From the NCBI GenBank assembly GCA_919902965.1, contig CAKKSJ010000191.1, forward strand, positions 1 to 15,752: a DNA stretch of 15,752 nucleotides, read 5' to 3'. Under the pieces are notes generated by a model. The model ran no database searches. It was given only the letters and a program-made list of their open reading frames with translations, and was not told where the DNA came from. The stretch's first letter is position 1, and every line of letters starts with the position of its first letter. Source of the stretch: Burkholderiales bacterium (GTDB taxonomy: Bacteria; Pseudomonadota; Gammaproteobacteria; Burkholderiales; SG8-39). This document shows, in pieces, positions 5,627 to 13,322 of this stretch. A program made the position numbers and the translations under genes.

Positions 5627-6628
5627 TCAGCCCCGGCACCAGCAATCGGGCCGGATGCGGAACACGCCCTGCGCGTTGCCCCCAAGGATCGCCCTGGTTT
5701 CCGATTCCCCCAAGCCCGCCGCATGTACCACTTTACAGGGCTCCATATCGCCAATCGGGAAGGGCATGTCGGATCCGAGCATGACCCGGGCCGCGCCCGC
5801 CTTGGCGGCGAGAAAGCGCAGCGCGTCTGCGTCGAACACGATACTGTCGAAATACAAGGCATCGAATCCCTTGCGCGGATCGGCGTACTTGCCCTGTGCT
5901 ATGGTGAAATTGCGTGCCAGCCGCCCGAGCACCAGCGGCAGCGCGGCCCCGCCATGCGAGAGCACCAGTTTCACGCCGGGAAAGCTGAGCAGATGCCCTG
6001 AAAACAACAGCCTGGAGACGGCGATCGAAGTGTCGGCGACGCGGCCGATCGCATTTACCAGATCATAGTCGGCAAGGCGCGGCTCGCCGCACAAAAACAT
6101 CGGATGCAGGAACACCGCCGCCTGCAGGCTGGAGGCCTTTTCCCAAAACGGATCGAGCTGGGGATCGTCGAGCACGCCTCCCAGGCCTTTTGGCAGCGTG
6201 CCTATCATCACGCCGCCAAAACCCGCCTCCATCGCTTCGCCCAGCACCTCGGCCGCCAGTTTGCCGTCCTGCAGGGGTACCGTGGCGAGCGGCGTGAAAC
6301 GCGGCTCGCCGGCGAGTCCCTCGCGCATGCAATCGTTAATGAAACGGCTCCAGGCGAGGCCCTCGTTTGCCGCCAGTTCGTAGCCGAAGCTGTCGAGCCA
6401 GCCGCCCACTAGCTGATGGTCGATGCCGTTCTTATCCATCCAGCCGCGGCGCTCGGCCAGGTCCGATAGCTTGGGCGAGATCGGGCGCGTCGCCTCACCA
6501 CCCGGAAACTGCAGGCGCATGCCCTTTTCGCCGCGCAGCAGTTGCACGCCCGGGAATTTCGCGGCTTCCGCGTCGAAGCGCGCGTAGAGGCCTTGCGGCA
6601 GATAGTGCGCATGGATATCGATGATCAT
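5627..6628 (-). CDS. ACMSD-like amidohydrolase (amidohydrolase 2 family)
   Basis: Metal-dependent TIM-barrel enzyme of 333 residues. Metal ligands are all present with ACMSD-like spacing: HAH at 6 and 8 (MIIDIHAHYLP), H175 in FLHPMF, H225 in LSHGGA and D287 in GSDMPFPIGD. The family includes 2-amino-3-carboxymuconate-6-semialdehyde decarboxylase, gamma-resorcylate decarboxylase and isoorotate decarboxylase, plus some hydrolases, so non-oxidative decarboxylation or C-N/C-C hydrolysis of a ring acid is plausible. No signal peptide: cytoplasmic. Its ATG overlaps the ATPase stop (ATGA, 6625-6628), and a purine-rich GGAGGAGAAGG precedes it. Position after hydroxylase and importer genes suggests it acts on the hydroxylated product; this is inference. 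Confidence 0.88.
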   Translation of the reverse strand: MIIDIHAHYLPQGLYARFDAEAAKFPGVQLLRGEKGMRLQFPGGEATRPISPKLSDLAERRGWMDKNGIDHQLVGGWLDSFGYELAANEGLAWSRFINDCMREGLAGEPRFTPLATVPLQDGKLAAEVLGEAMEAGFGGVMIGTLPKGLGGVLDDPQLDPFWEKASSLQAAVFLHPMFLCGEPRLADYDLVNAIGRVADTSIAVSRLLFSGHLLSFPGVKLVLSHGGAALPLVLGRLARNFTIAQGKYADPRKGFDALYFDSIVFDADALRFLAAKAGAARVMLGSDMPFPIGDMEPCKVVHAAGLGESETRAILGGNAQGVFRIRPDCWCRG

Positions 6629-7434
6629 AATGCCTTCTCCTCCGCCTCCGCCTCCGCTTCGCGCAGGTTCATCGCGGCAAGCACGCGCGCGCGAATGGCG
6701 TCCCTGTCGCCGCCTGCAACCTTCGCCTCGAGCGCGATCTGCGCCGGACGATGAAACACCAGGATGCGCTCGCCCAGTTGCAAAGCCTCGTTGATGGAAT
6801 GCGTCACGAAAATGCTGGTCTTGCCGTTTTCTTCCACCAACTGCGTGTACTCCTCGCGCAGGCGCTGCCCGGTCAGTTCATCCAGCGCGGAAAACGGTTC
6901 GTCGCACAACAGAATCACCGGGTTCACGGCGAACGCGCGCGCGAGCGAAACACGCTGGCGCATGCCGCCGGAGAGTGCAGGCGGATAGTCGTGCTCGTGG
7001 CCTTTCAATCCCAGACGGTCCAGCCAACCCAAGGCAATCTTGCGCCGCTCCTCGGCGTCCATGCCGGCGAGTTCGATGCCGAGTTCCACGTTCTCGACCG
7101 CCGTGCGCCAGGGCATCAGCCGGTCGTTCTGAAACACCACGGCCATCTTGCCGCGGAACCAGTTGAATTCGCGAAACGGGTCGTGTCCGAGCACGCGCAC
7201 CGTGCCTTCGGTCGGCTCGATCAGCCCGGTGAGCAGATTGAACATGGTCGACTTGCCGCAGCCGGTGCGCCCGAGCACCGCTACCATCTCGCCCGGCGCA
7301 ACTTCGAAACTCAGACGGTCGACGGCGAGAAACGATTCCTCGCGCTGGTCCGTGCGCAGGAAGCGTTTCACCACATTGCGGAATTCGATCGCCGCCCCGG
7401 CGGCCTTGCCGTCCTTAGCGTCCGCGCCGCTCAC
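6625..7434 (-). CDS. ABC transporter ATP-binding protein, SsuB/TauB type
   Basis: ATPase of 269 residues that powers the importer. Walker A GRTGCGKST (55-63), Q-loop Q102, signature LSGGMRQR (154-161), Walker B VILLCDEP (173-180) and H-loop H212 are intact, as in nitrate/sulfonate/taurine transporters. I start it at GTG 7434, which overlaps the permease stop (GTGA), with GGAG eight bases upstream; a longer in-frame ORF to 7536 runs inside the permease and adds non-homologous residues. The C-terminus ends in an EAEAEAEE run encoded by a short GGAGGC-like tandem repeat (about 6640-6660), which also supplies the ribosome-binding region of the next gene. Confidence 0.95.
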   Translation of the reverse strand: MSGADAKDGKAAGAAIEFRNVVKRFLRTDQREESFLAVDRLSFEVAPGEMVAVLGRTGCGKSTMFNLLTGLIEPTEGTVRVLGHDPFREFNWFRGKMAVVFQNDRLMPWRTAVENVELGIELAGMDAEERRKIALGWLDRLGLKGHEHDYPPALSGGMRQRVSLARAFAVNPVILLCDEPFSALDELTGQRLREEYTQLVEENGKTSIFVTHSINEALQLGERILVFHRPAQIALEAKVAGGDRDAIRARVLAAMNLREAEAEAEEKAL

Positions 7435-8198
7435 GCCGAGCGCTCCGTGCTCGGCCGATAGGCCAGCACCCAGGCTTCGATCCTGGTGATGATCTGCTGC
7501 ACCACCAGCACGAACGCCACCAGAACCAGGGTCCACGCAAGCGCTCCGGCCATATCGAACAATTGCTGCTGCATCAGCAACTGGTAGCCTATGCCTCCGG
7601 TGGCACCGACCAGTTCCGCCACCACCACCACGCGGGAAGCATTGCCGAGATTCACCTTCCAGGCGGTGAGCATGCCGGGCACGATAGTCGGCAGGATGAG
7701 CGTGCGAAACAGGTCGCGTTTGCTCGGCCGGAAAGAAAGCGTCATCTCGAACAGATCCTTTGACATCGCCCGGTAGGCGTCGAGAATCTGAAAACTGAAG
7801 GCCGGCAGGGTCGTCGCCGTCATGATGAAAAGTATCCGCGTCTCTGTGCCTTTGAACCAGATGATCGCAATCACCACCCAGGACAGCGCCGGAACCCCCT
7901 GGATGAAATTGAGCAGCGGATAGACGTAACGGTAGCTGCGCGCCGAGCGCCCCATGACGAAAGCCAGGACCGCACCAAGCAGGAACGCCGCGCTCAGCCC
8001 GGCGAATATGCGCCCTGCCGTGGCGCCGGCATTGGCGAGGCTCTCCTGGTTGAGGAATATATCGAGGAATTTCTCCGCGATCGCCGGAACCGGCGGAAAC
8101 AGGTAGACCGGGAAAAAATACGACGCGAACTGCCAGACGAGCACCAGAGCGCCCAGCGCGATCACGGTTTCCTTGCGCAGCCGGTACCAGGGATTCAT
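7431..8198 (-). CDS. ABC transporter permease, SsuC/TauC type
   Basis: Inner-membrane permease of 255 residues with about six hydrophobic helices (for example VIALGALVLVWQFASYFF and TLVLVAFVLVVQQII). The EAA-like cytoplasmic loop that contacts the ATPase reads EMTLSFRPSKRDLFRTLILPTIVPG. Length and pattern fit the BPD_transp_1 permeases of sulfonate/nitrate/pyrimidine-precursor importers; presumably it works as a homodimer. Start ATG at 8198 with no clear Shine-Dalgarno; a 7-bp GC hairpin occupies the leader. It overlaps the ATPase start by four bases. Confidence 0.93.
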   Translation of the reverse strand: MNPWYRLRKETVIALGALVLVWQFASYFFPVYLFPPVPAIAEKFLDIFLNQESLANAGATAGRIFAGLSAAFLLGAVLAFVMGRSARSYRYVYPLLNFIQGVPALSWVVIAIIWFKGTETRILFIMTATTLPAFSFQILDAYRAMSKDLFEMTLSFRPSKRDLFRTLILPTIVPGMLTAWKVNLGNASRVVVVAELVGATGGIGYQLLMQQQLFDMAGALAWTLVLVAFVLVVQQIITRIEAWVLAYRPSTERSA

Positions 8199-8201
8199 AG
8201 A

Positions 8202-8226
8202 GCCGCGCCCGGCGCCAGTGCGCGGC
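8202..8226 (-). promoter_or_regulatory. Intercistronic hairpin between binding-protein and permease genes
   Basis: GCCGCGC (8202-8208) and GCGCGGC (8220-8226) form a perfect 7-bp stem with an 11-nt loop, ending three bases before the permease ATG. In the mRNA it covers the place where a Shine-Dalgarno would be. Such stems between importer genes can protect the upstream binding-protein message and lower permease translation, as between malE and malF. Confidence 0.45.
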
Positions 8227-8241
8227 CCGCTTCCGTGCCTG

Positions 8242-9231
8242 TCATTCGAGGCGCCCTTCGTAGACGCTCCCGGCCGAAGGCTGCTTGGTCAGATAACCGA
8301 TCGCCTGGCCGGCGCGGTACACCGCTTCGATTTCCTTGCGCAGTTCGCTTGCCGGCTGCACGTTCATCCCCAGGCGGGCGTTGTCGCGGATAAGCTTCTC
8401 CATCATTTCCAGGCCCGCCGCGTCGGCTTTGGGCGAAACCAGCTTGGCCGCCGCCGCCGGATTGGCGGCAACCCACTCGGCCGCCTGCTTGTAGGCGCGG
8501 TACAGCGCCGGAATACTCGCCTTGTTCTTCTGCGCCCACTCCGTATGCGCCGCGACGCCCAGATAGGGAATCTTGTCACCTCCGGAAAACGCACGCCATT
8601 GCTTCGCCAGACCGAGATCGAGCGTGCGCAGCGTCGGTTTTTTCGCGAGCAAAGTCGAATAGGCGGGTTCCCACAACTGCACTGCGTCGGCGCGATCCGC
8701 GAGCGCATAACCGATCAATCCCGGCGTTGCGGTGTTGACGATCTTGACTTCGGACATGTCGACGTTCTGCTGCCGCGCAAACCAGGTGACCATCTTGAAA
8801 TTGGTGGTGCCGCTTGCGGCGGCGAGTTCCCTGCCTTTCAGGTCGGCGAGCGTCTTGATCTCGGGCCTGCCGGTGACCACCGCGCCGAAGAAGTCGAACA
8901 GATTGAACAGATAGCTCACCTTCAGCCCGCGCAGATCCGCGAGACCGACGGTCAGCAGCGCGGCGCTGCCGCCGACCTGAAACTCGCCGCTGTTGAACTG
9001 GGCTGCGTAAGCGTCGGGCGGACGCGTCTGGAAAGCGATATCCAAACCATTCGCCTCGTCGAGCTTGCGCGCCTTGATCACCGGCGGCAGGAATGCGCCT
9101 AAGGATGGCGCGCCGAACACCACGATTTCCATCTTCTGCAAGGCCTGTGCCTGCGCCACGCCGGCGCCGAGCGCGCAGACCGCGGCCAGCGCCACGCTGC
9201 GAGCAAGCCACTTCAGTGCATATGCTTTCAT
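8242..9231 (-). CDS. Periplasmic substrate-binding protein, NMT1/SsuA type
   Basis: Binding protein of 329 residues. The N-terminus MKAYALKWLARSVALAAVC followed by ALGAGVAQAQ is a clear Sec signal peptide with cleavage after AQA near residue 28. The mature part has the NMT1/ABC-type features: VFGAPSLGAFLPPVIKARKLDEANGLDI, then FQVGGSAALLTVGLADLRG and LKGRELAAASGTTNFKMV. The ATG at 9231 is preceded by AGGAGGAG, the strongest Shine-Dalgarno in the operon, consistent with high expression. Relatives bind sulfonates, nitrate, riboflavin, pyrimidine precursors or aromatic acids; the ligand here is unknown, but the molybdoenzyme neighbours suggest a hydroxylatable heterocycle or aromatic acid. Confidence 0.93.
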   Translation of the reverse strand: MKAYALKWLARSVALAAVCALGAGVAQAQALQKMEIVVFGAPSLGAFLPPVIKARKLDEANGLDIAFQTRPPDAYAAQFNSGEFQVGGSAALLTVGLADLRGLKVSYLFNLFDFFGAVVTGRPEIKTLADLKGRELAAASGTTNFKMVTWFARQQNVDMSEVKIVNTATPGLIGYALADRADAVQLWEPAYSTLLAKKPTLRTLDLGLAKQWRAFSGGDKIPYLGVAAHTEWAQKNKASIPALYRAYKQAAEWVAANPAAAAKLVSPKADAAGLEMMEKLIRDNARLGMNVQPASELRKEIEAVYRAGQAIGYLTKQPSAGSVYEGRLE

Positions 9232-9266
9232 ATCAACTCCTCCTAGTGTCACGCCGCCGCTTGCGG

Positions 9267-11669
9267 CTAATTCCCGGAACGGACGAGTTGCATCCGCTTC
9301 CAGATTTGCAGGGGCGTCATGGGCAACTCCATGATCGATGCTCCCAGCGGCGCCAGTGCGTCGTTGATGGCGCCGGCGATGGCGGCCGGTGCACCCAGAT
9401 AGCCGGCCTCGCCCGAGCCTTTTTGGCCAAAAGTCGTGTGCGGTGAAGGCGTGCAGTGATCCACGATGGCAATCGCCGGTACCTCCAGCGCAGTCGGGAT
9501 CAGGTAGTCCATAAACGACTGGCTTTCGAGCTGCCCGTTGTCGCTGTAGGCGAACTTTTCGTACAGCGCCGCGCCTATGCCGTGTGCGATGCCGCCGAAG
9601 GTCATGCCATGTACGATGTCCGGGCTGATCATTACGCCGCAATCGTGTCCGCAGACGTAACGCAGCAGCCTGGCCTGGCCGGTATCAGGATCGATCTCGA
9701 CCAGCACCAGGTGCGCTTCGAACGAATAACAGGGGTACATCTGGATGCGTCCGTCGGCCGTGGGCAGCGCCCCACCGGTGGGCACCTCCCACACGAATTT
9801 CGCCTGCAGGCCGGGCTCCAGGCCGGGCGGCAGCTGGTGGAACTTGCGATGCGCGATCTCGACCAATTGATCCCAGCTGAGCGTTTGCTTCGCATCGCCT
9901 TTCACACTGATGCTGCCCTCGTGGTATTCCAGCTCGGACAGTTCCTTTTGCAGATTGTGCGCGGCGATGGCGAACAGCGCGCTCTTGATCTTGTGCGCCG
10001 CGCCGGCCGCCGCACCGCCGAGCATGATCGCCATGCGGCTGCCAACCGGGCTGTTCGACGGCAGCGCGTTGAGCGAATCGGCGTGCACCACACGGATGCT
10101 ATCCGGGTCGCGCTCCAGCACCTCGCCCAGCACGGTGGCGACTAGGGTTTCGTGACCCTGCCCTGCGCTGGAAGTGTTCATCACACCGGTGATTGACCCG
10201 GACAGATCGACCCGCACCAGGCAGGAATCCATCCAGGTAGTGGTTTCGTTCTTCGGATTGAACAGCGGCTCGAACGCAGAGTTACCGCCGGATGGTTCGA
10301 GGCAACTGGCTATGCCTATGCCTGCGTGGCGCCCGGCGCTGCGCGCTGCGTCGCGCGCAGCGACGAGCGCCGGATAATCGGCAGCCGCCAGCGCCTTGTC
10401 GAGCACAGCATGATAGTCTCCGCTGTCGTAGCTGGTACCGCTGGGGATCAGATAGGGAAACTGGTCCTTGCGAATGAAGTTCTTCTTGCGCAGCGCAATG
10501 CGGTCCATACCCAGATGGCGCGCGACCTGGTCGATGGCTGACTCCAGCGCATAGTTGGTCGGCGACTGGCCGAAGCCGCGCACCGCTTCCTGCGCGGTCT
10601 TGTTGGTCATCACCGAAATCGGTTCGTACTCCACGCTATGGATCTGATATGGGCCGACGATTGCGCCCACTGGTTTGCCGAGTTGCAGCGGCGAGCGGCC
10701 GGCGTAAGCGCCGACATCGTCCAGCGCGCGGAGTTTGAGCGAGCGTATGCTGCCATCCGTATCGAACGCGAGCTGCACATCGAAGATCCGGTCCGGCCCG
10801 TGCATGTCGCCGCCGCGCATGTTCTCCAGGCGGTCTTCGATGAAGCGCACCGGCATGCCCAGCTTTTTCGCCAGATAGCCCACCAGCACCGTGTGCTTGA
10901 TGCCGCGCTTCACCCCGTAGCTGCCGCCCACGTCGACATCGAAATGCACGCGCACCGCGTTGCCGGGCAGGCGCAGCGCGCGTGCCGTCTGATCGGGATA
11001 TTTCGGCATCTGGATCGAGGCCCACACATCGAGCAGCTGCTGACCCGGATGCCATTGCGCCGCCACGCCGAAAGTCTCTATCGGCACGGTTGCGTTGCGC
11101 CCCCAGCGCACGCGCAGGGCGAGTTGATGCTCGGCCCGGGCGAAATCCTCCTCCACCGGCCCCCAGACGAATTTGCGCCGGTACAGCACATTGCTGCCGT
11201 GCAGGGGATGCACCAGCTTGGAATCCGGCAGGATCGCTTTCTCGGGATCGAGCACGTAGTCAGTGGGCTCGTACTCGACTTCAAGCTTCTCTGCCGCATC
11301 CTCCGCCAGCGCGCGCGTGTCCGCGACCACCGCCGCCACCCACTCCCCGGCATAGCGCACCACCTCGTGCGCAAGCGGGTAGCGCCTGACTTTGGGCGCG
11401 TCCACGCCCGGGAGCAGCGCCTCGGTTCCGGCGCACAACTCCGCGCCGGTGAGGACGTAGTGCACCCCGCTCAGCGCCAGGGCTTTGTCTGTGCGGATCG
11501 CCTTGATGCGCGCCGCCGCGTGCGGGCTGGTAAGCAGCGCGACGTGCTTCATGCCCGGCAGCGCAATGTCCGCAACAAAGCGCCCGTTCCCGGTGACAAA
11601 GCGCGGATCTTCCTTGGTGCGGCGCTTTTTGCCGATGTAGCGAAAGCCGCGTTCGGCAGCTGCGCTCAC
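9267..11669 (-). CDS. Xanthine dehydrogenase-family molybdopterin-binding (large) subunit
   Basis: Catalytic subunit of 800 residues of a molybdenum hydroxylase that inserts water-derived oxygen into a C-H bond. The N-terminal hammerhead-type domain begins FRYIGKKRRTKEDPRFVTGNGRFVADI. Further motifs: DVGGSYGVKRG (246-256), AVRGFGQSPTNYALE (362-376), SAGQGHET (501-508), and KGSGEAGYLG with the catalytic glutamate at 754. The active-site loop reads RGFGQ, not the AYRCSFR of true CO dehydrogenase, so this is a form-II or XDH-like hydroxylase and not CoxL. No signal peptide is seen: cytoplasmic. Start is GTG at 11669 with GGAGG seven bases upstream. It lies 106 bases after the iron-sulfur gene, the largest gap in the operon. 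No XdhC-like or MobA-like maturation gene is in the window. Confidence 0.93.
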   Translation of the reverse strand: MSAAAERGFRYIGKKRRTKEDPRFVTGNGRFVADIALPGMKHVALLTSPHAAARIKAIRTDKALALSGVHYVLTGAELCAGTEALLPGVDAPKVRRYPLAHEVVRYAGEWVAAVVADTRALAEDAAEKLEVEYEPTDYVLDPEKAILPDSKLVHPLHGSNVLYRRKFVWGPVEEDFARAEHQLALRVRWGRNATVPIETFGVAAQWHPGQQLLDVWASIQMPKYPDQTARALRLPGNAVRVHFDVDVGGSYGVKRGIKHTVLVGYLAKKLGMPVRFIEDRLENMRGGDMHGPDRIFDVQLAFDTDGSIRSLKLRALDDVGAYAGRSPLQLGKPVGAIVGPYQIHSVEYEPISVMTNKTAQEAVRGFGQSPTNYALESAIDQVARHLGMDRIALRKKNFIRKDQFPYLIPSGTSYDSGDYHAVLDKALAAADYPALVAARDAARSAGRHAGIGIASCLEPSGGNSAFEPLFNPKNETTTWMDSCLVRVDLSGSITGVMNTSSAGQGHETLVATVLGEVLERDPDSIRVVHADSLNALPSNSPVGSRMAIMLGGAAAGAAHKIKSALFAIAAHNLQKELSELEYHEGSISVKGDAKQTLSWDQLVEIAHRKFHQLPPGLEPGLQAKFVWEVPTGGALPTADGRIQMYPCYSFEAHLVLVEIDPDTGQARLLRYVCGHDCGVMISPDIVHGMTFGGIAHGIGAALYEKFAYSDNGQLESQSFMDYLIPTALEVPAIAIVDHCTPSPHTTFGQKGSGEAGYLGAPAAIAGAINDALAPLGASIMELPMTPLQIWKRMQLVRSGN

Positions 11670-11775
11670 TTTGCCGCCTCCGATCCAAGCGTCTCAATTC
11701 GGCGACCGCGCTGTCGGCGTCCGGCGACAATCGCGCCTGGCCGCATTCGCGCTACGCGGGGCCCCGGGTCCCTGC
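11670..11775 (-). other. Non-coding spacer inside the hydroxylase operon
   Basis: 106 bases between the iron-sulfur gene stop and the large-subunit GTG, the longest internal gap of an otherwise tightly packed operon. It contains the GGAGG of the large-subunit gene and no clear promoter, terminator or long stem. Open minus-strand frames crossing it are shadows of the 2Fe-2S gene. Confidence 0.4.
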
Positions 11776-12267
11776 TCATGCCGCCTCCCCTCCGCGTTTC
11801 TGCGCCGCGAGCTTGATCGCGTCGACGATTTGCTGGTAGCCGGTGCAGCGGCACAGATTGCCGCCGATCGCCTCGCGGATTTCCTGTTCCGTCGGCGCAG
11901 GCTTGGTCTCGAGCAGCGCATGCGCCGTCACGATCATGCCCGGCGTGCAAAAACCGCACTGGGTCGCGTGCGTTTCGCAGAACGCGTCCTGCAGCGCGCC
12001 CGGCGTGCCATCGGGCTGCGCAAGGCCTTCTATGGTGGTGAGCCTGCAGCCATCGGCCTGCACCGCGTACATGAGACAGGCGCGCACCGCCTGCCCGTCC
12101 AGCAGCACCGAGCAAGCGCCGCAAATACCGTGCTCGCAGCCCGCGTGCGTGCCGGTGAGCCGCAGCGTGTCGCGCAGGAAATCGACCAGCGAGAGGCGCG
12201 CCGGCACCAGCGCCTCGCGCCGCCTGCCATTCACCTCGATCGAAACCGCATACAGTTGTTCGTTCAC
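11776..12267 (-). CDS. [2Fe-2S]x2 iron-sulfur subunit of molybdenum hydroxylase
   Basis: Electron-transfer subunit of 163 residues. The plant-type ferredoxin domain has Cys 44, 49, 52 and 64 (GCEHGICGACSVLLDG...C). The C-terminal helical domain carries the second cluster at Cys 104, 107, 139 and 141 (CGFCTPGM and CRCTGY). It passes electrons from the molybdenum centre to FAD. Start is GTG at 12267, overlapping the FAD gene stop (GTGA), with a purine-rich GGAAAGGAAAGGA just upstream. All eight ligands are present, so both clusters should be functional. Confidence 0.96.
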   Translation of the reverse strand: MNEQLYAVSIEVNGRRREALVPARLSLVDFLRDTLRLTGTHAGCEHGICGACSVLLDGQAVRACLMYAVQADGCRLTTIEGLAQPDGTPGALQDAFCETHATQCGFCTPGMIVTAHALLETKPAPTEQEIREAIGGNLCRCTGYQQIVDAIKLAAQKRGGEAA

Positions 12268-13190
12268 GCTGTCCTTTCCTTTCCACCGTCCATGGCATCC
12301 TGCCTGGCCGCGCGCAATACCCGCCCAAGCAGGATACGCGCCAGATGACGGCGGTAGTCCGCGCTGGCGTGCAGGTCGCCCTCGGGGTCGGCCAGGTCCG
12401 CAGCAGCCGCCGCGGCGGCGGTAATCGCTTGCTCATCCAGCCGCGATCCGGTCAGTTGCGCGCTCAATTCCGGCAGGGCGAGCGGTACGGATGCGGCTCC
12501 GCCCAGGCCCAGTTCAAGACGCAGGCAGCGCCCGTCTGCATCCAGTTCCAGCTGAGCGCAGGCCGACACCAGCGCGAAGTCGCCGTGCCTGACGCTTACC
12601 TCGTCGAACGCGCAGCCAGGCCGGACGCCGCCGCCAACCGCCCGCCACACCGGGAAACGGATCTCGGCGAGGCATTGCTCGGGCAGGATCGCGGTGATCA
12701 TAGGCGCCTGAAAGAATTCACGCGCCGGAATTTCCGTCACCCCCGAGGTGTCGTGCAGCTCCAGCAGCGCATCGAGCACGCAGGCGACCAGCGCAATTTC
12801 CGCGGAAACGTCGCCGTGCACGATAGAGCCGCCTATCGTGCCGCGGTTGCGCGTCTGCGCGTGGCCAACCCAGCGCAGCGCCTTGGCCATCAGGGGCAGG
12901 TTCGCGCGCGCAAGCGGTTCACGTTCCATCACCGCCTGGCGCACACCGGCCCCCACGACGAACACGCCATCCCCCTGCGCGGATGAATCGGCGGGCGCCG
13001 AAACGCGCTGCAGTTCGGCCAAACGGCCGATGTCGATCAGCCACGCAGGCCGGGCCAGCCGCATGGCCATCATCGGCACCAGGCTTTGTCCGCCCGCGAT
13101 CAGCTTAGCCTCTGCACCGTGCGCGGCGAGCAGGCTGCAGGCCTCGGCCAGCGTCGCGGGTCGCGCATACTCGAAAGGGGCGGCTTTCAT
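12264..13190 (-). CDS. FAD-binding (medium) subunit of molybdenum hydroxylase
   Basis: 308-residue subunit of the CoxM/XdhB type, first gene of the operon. FAD pyrophosphate motifs AGGQSLVP (32-39) and TIGGSIVHGD (118-127) are intact; the C-terminal CO_deh_flav_C-like domain follows (about 190-300). It takes electrons from the iron-sulfur subunit and delivers them to NAD or another acceptor. The ATG at 13190 has no Shine-Dalgarno. A CATAAT at 13195-13200 lies four bases before it, so the message may be leaderless or the element may be fortuitous; no matching -35 exists, which fits dependence on the divergent AraC-type activator. Confidence 0.95.
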   Translation of the reverse strand: MKAAPFEYARPATLAEACSLLAAHGAEAKLIAGGQSLVPMMAMRLARPAWLIDIGRLAELQRVSAPADSSAQGDGVFVVGAGVRQAVMEREPLARANLPLMAKALRWVGHAQTRNRGTIGGSIVHGDVSAEIALVACVLDALLELHDTSGVTEIPAREFFQAPMITAILPEQCLAEIRFPVWRAVGGGVRPGCAFDEVSVRHGDFALVSACAQLELDADGRCLRLELGLGGAASVPLALPELSAQLTGSRLDEQAITAAAAAAADLADPEGDLHASADYRRHLARILLGRVLRAARQDAMDGGKERTA

Positions 13191-13322
13191 CCGGATTATG
13201 ATGCGCGCAAACGAAGCGGGCCGCCTACCGTCGAGTCTGATTTTTAACGGCAGCGTCCGGGCGCCGCGATACGCGGCAAACCGCCTTTGTCCCCAGGCAG
13301 GTCCGCCCGTATAATCCCCTTT
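13191..13322. promoter_or_regulatory. Divergent control region between hydroxylase operon and AraC gene
   Basis: 131-bp intergenic region. On the plus strand TTGTCC (13287-13292), a 17-bp spacer and TATAAT (13310-13315) make a good sigma-70 promoter whose start would fall at 13321-13323, on the AraC ATG. A perfect inverted repeat GCCGCG-ATA-CGCGGC (13263-13277) is centred near -52 of that promoter and is a candidate operator. On the minus strand CATAAT (13195-13200) is the only -10-like element before the operon. Confidence 0.6.

Noticed and set aside
7435..7536. Longer N-terminus of the ABC ATPase
   Set aside because: The extra residues lie in the permease coding region and do not resemble ATPases; GTG at 7434 has an SD and a GTGA overlap.
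9267..13190. Aerobic CO dehydrogenase (coxMSL)
   Set aside because: The large subunit has RGFGQ where CO dehydrogenase has the AYRCSFR loop with its copper-binding cysteine; the genes are only family relatives.
13287..13322. TTG start 12 codons upstream for the AraC gene
   Set aside because: It coincides with the -35 of a good promoter whose -10 is downstream, so it would lie outside the transcript.
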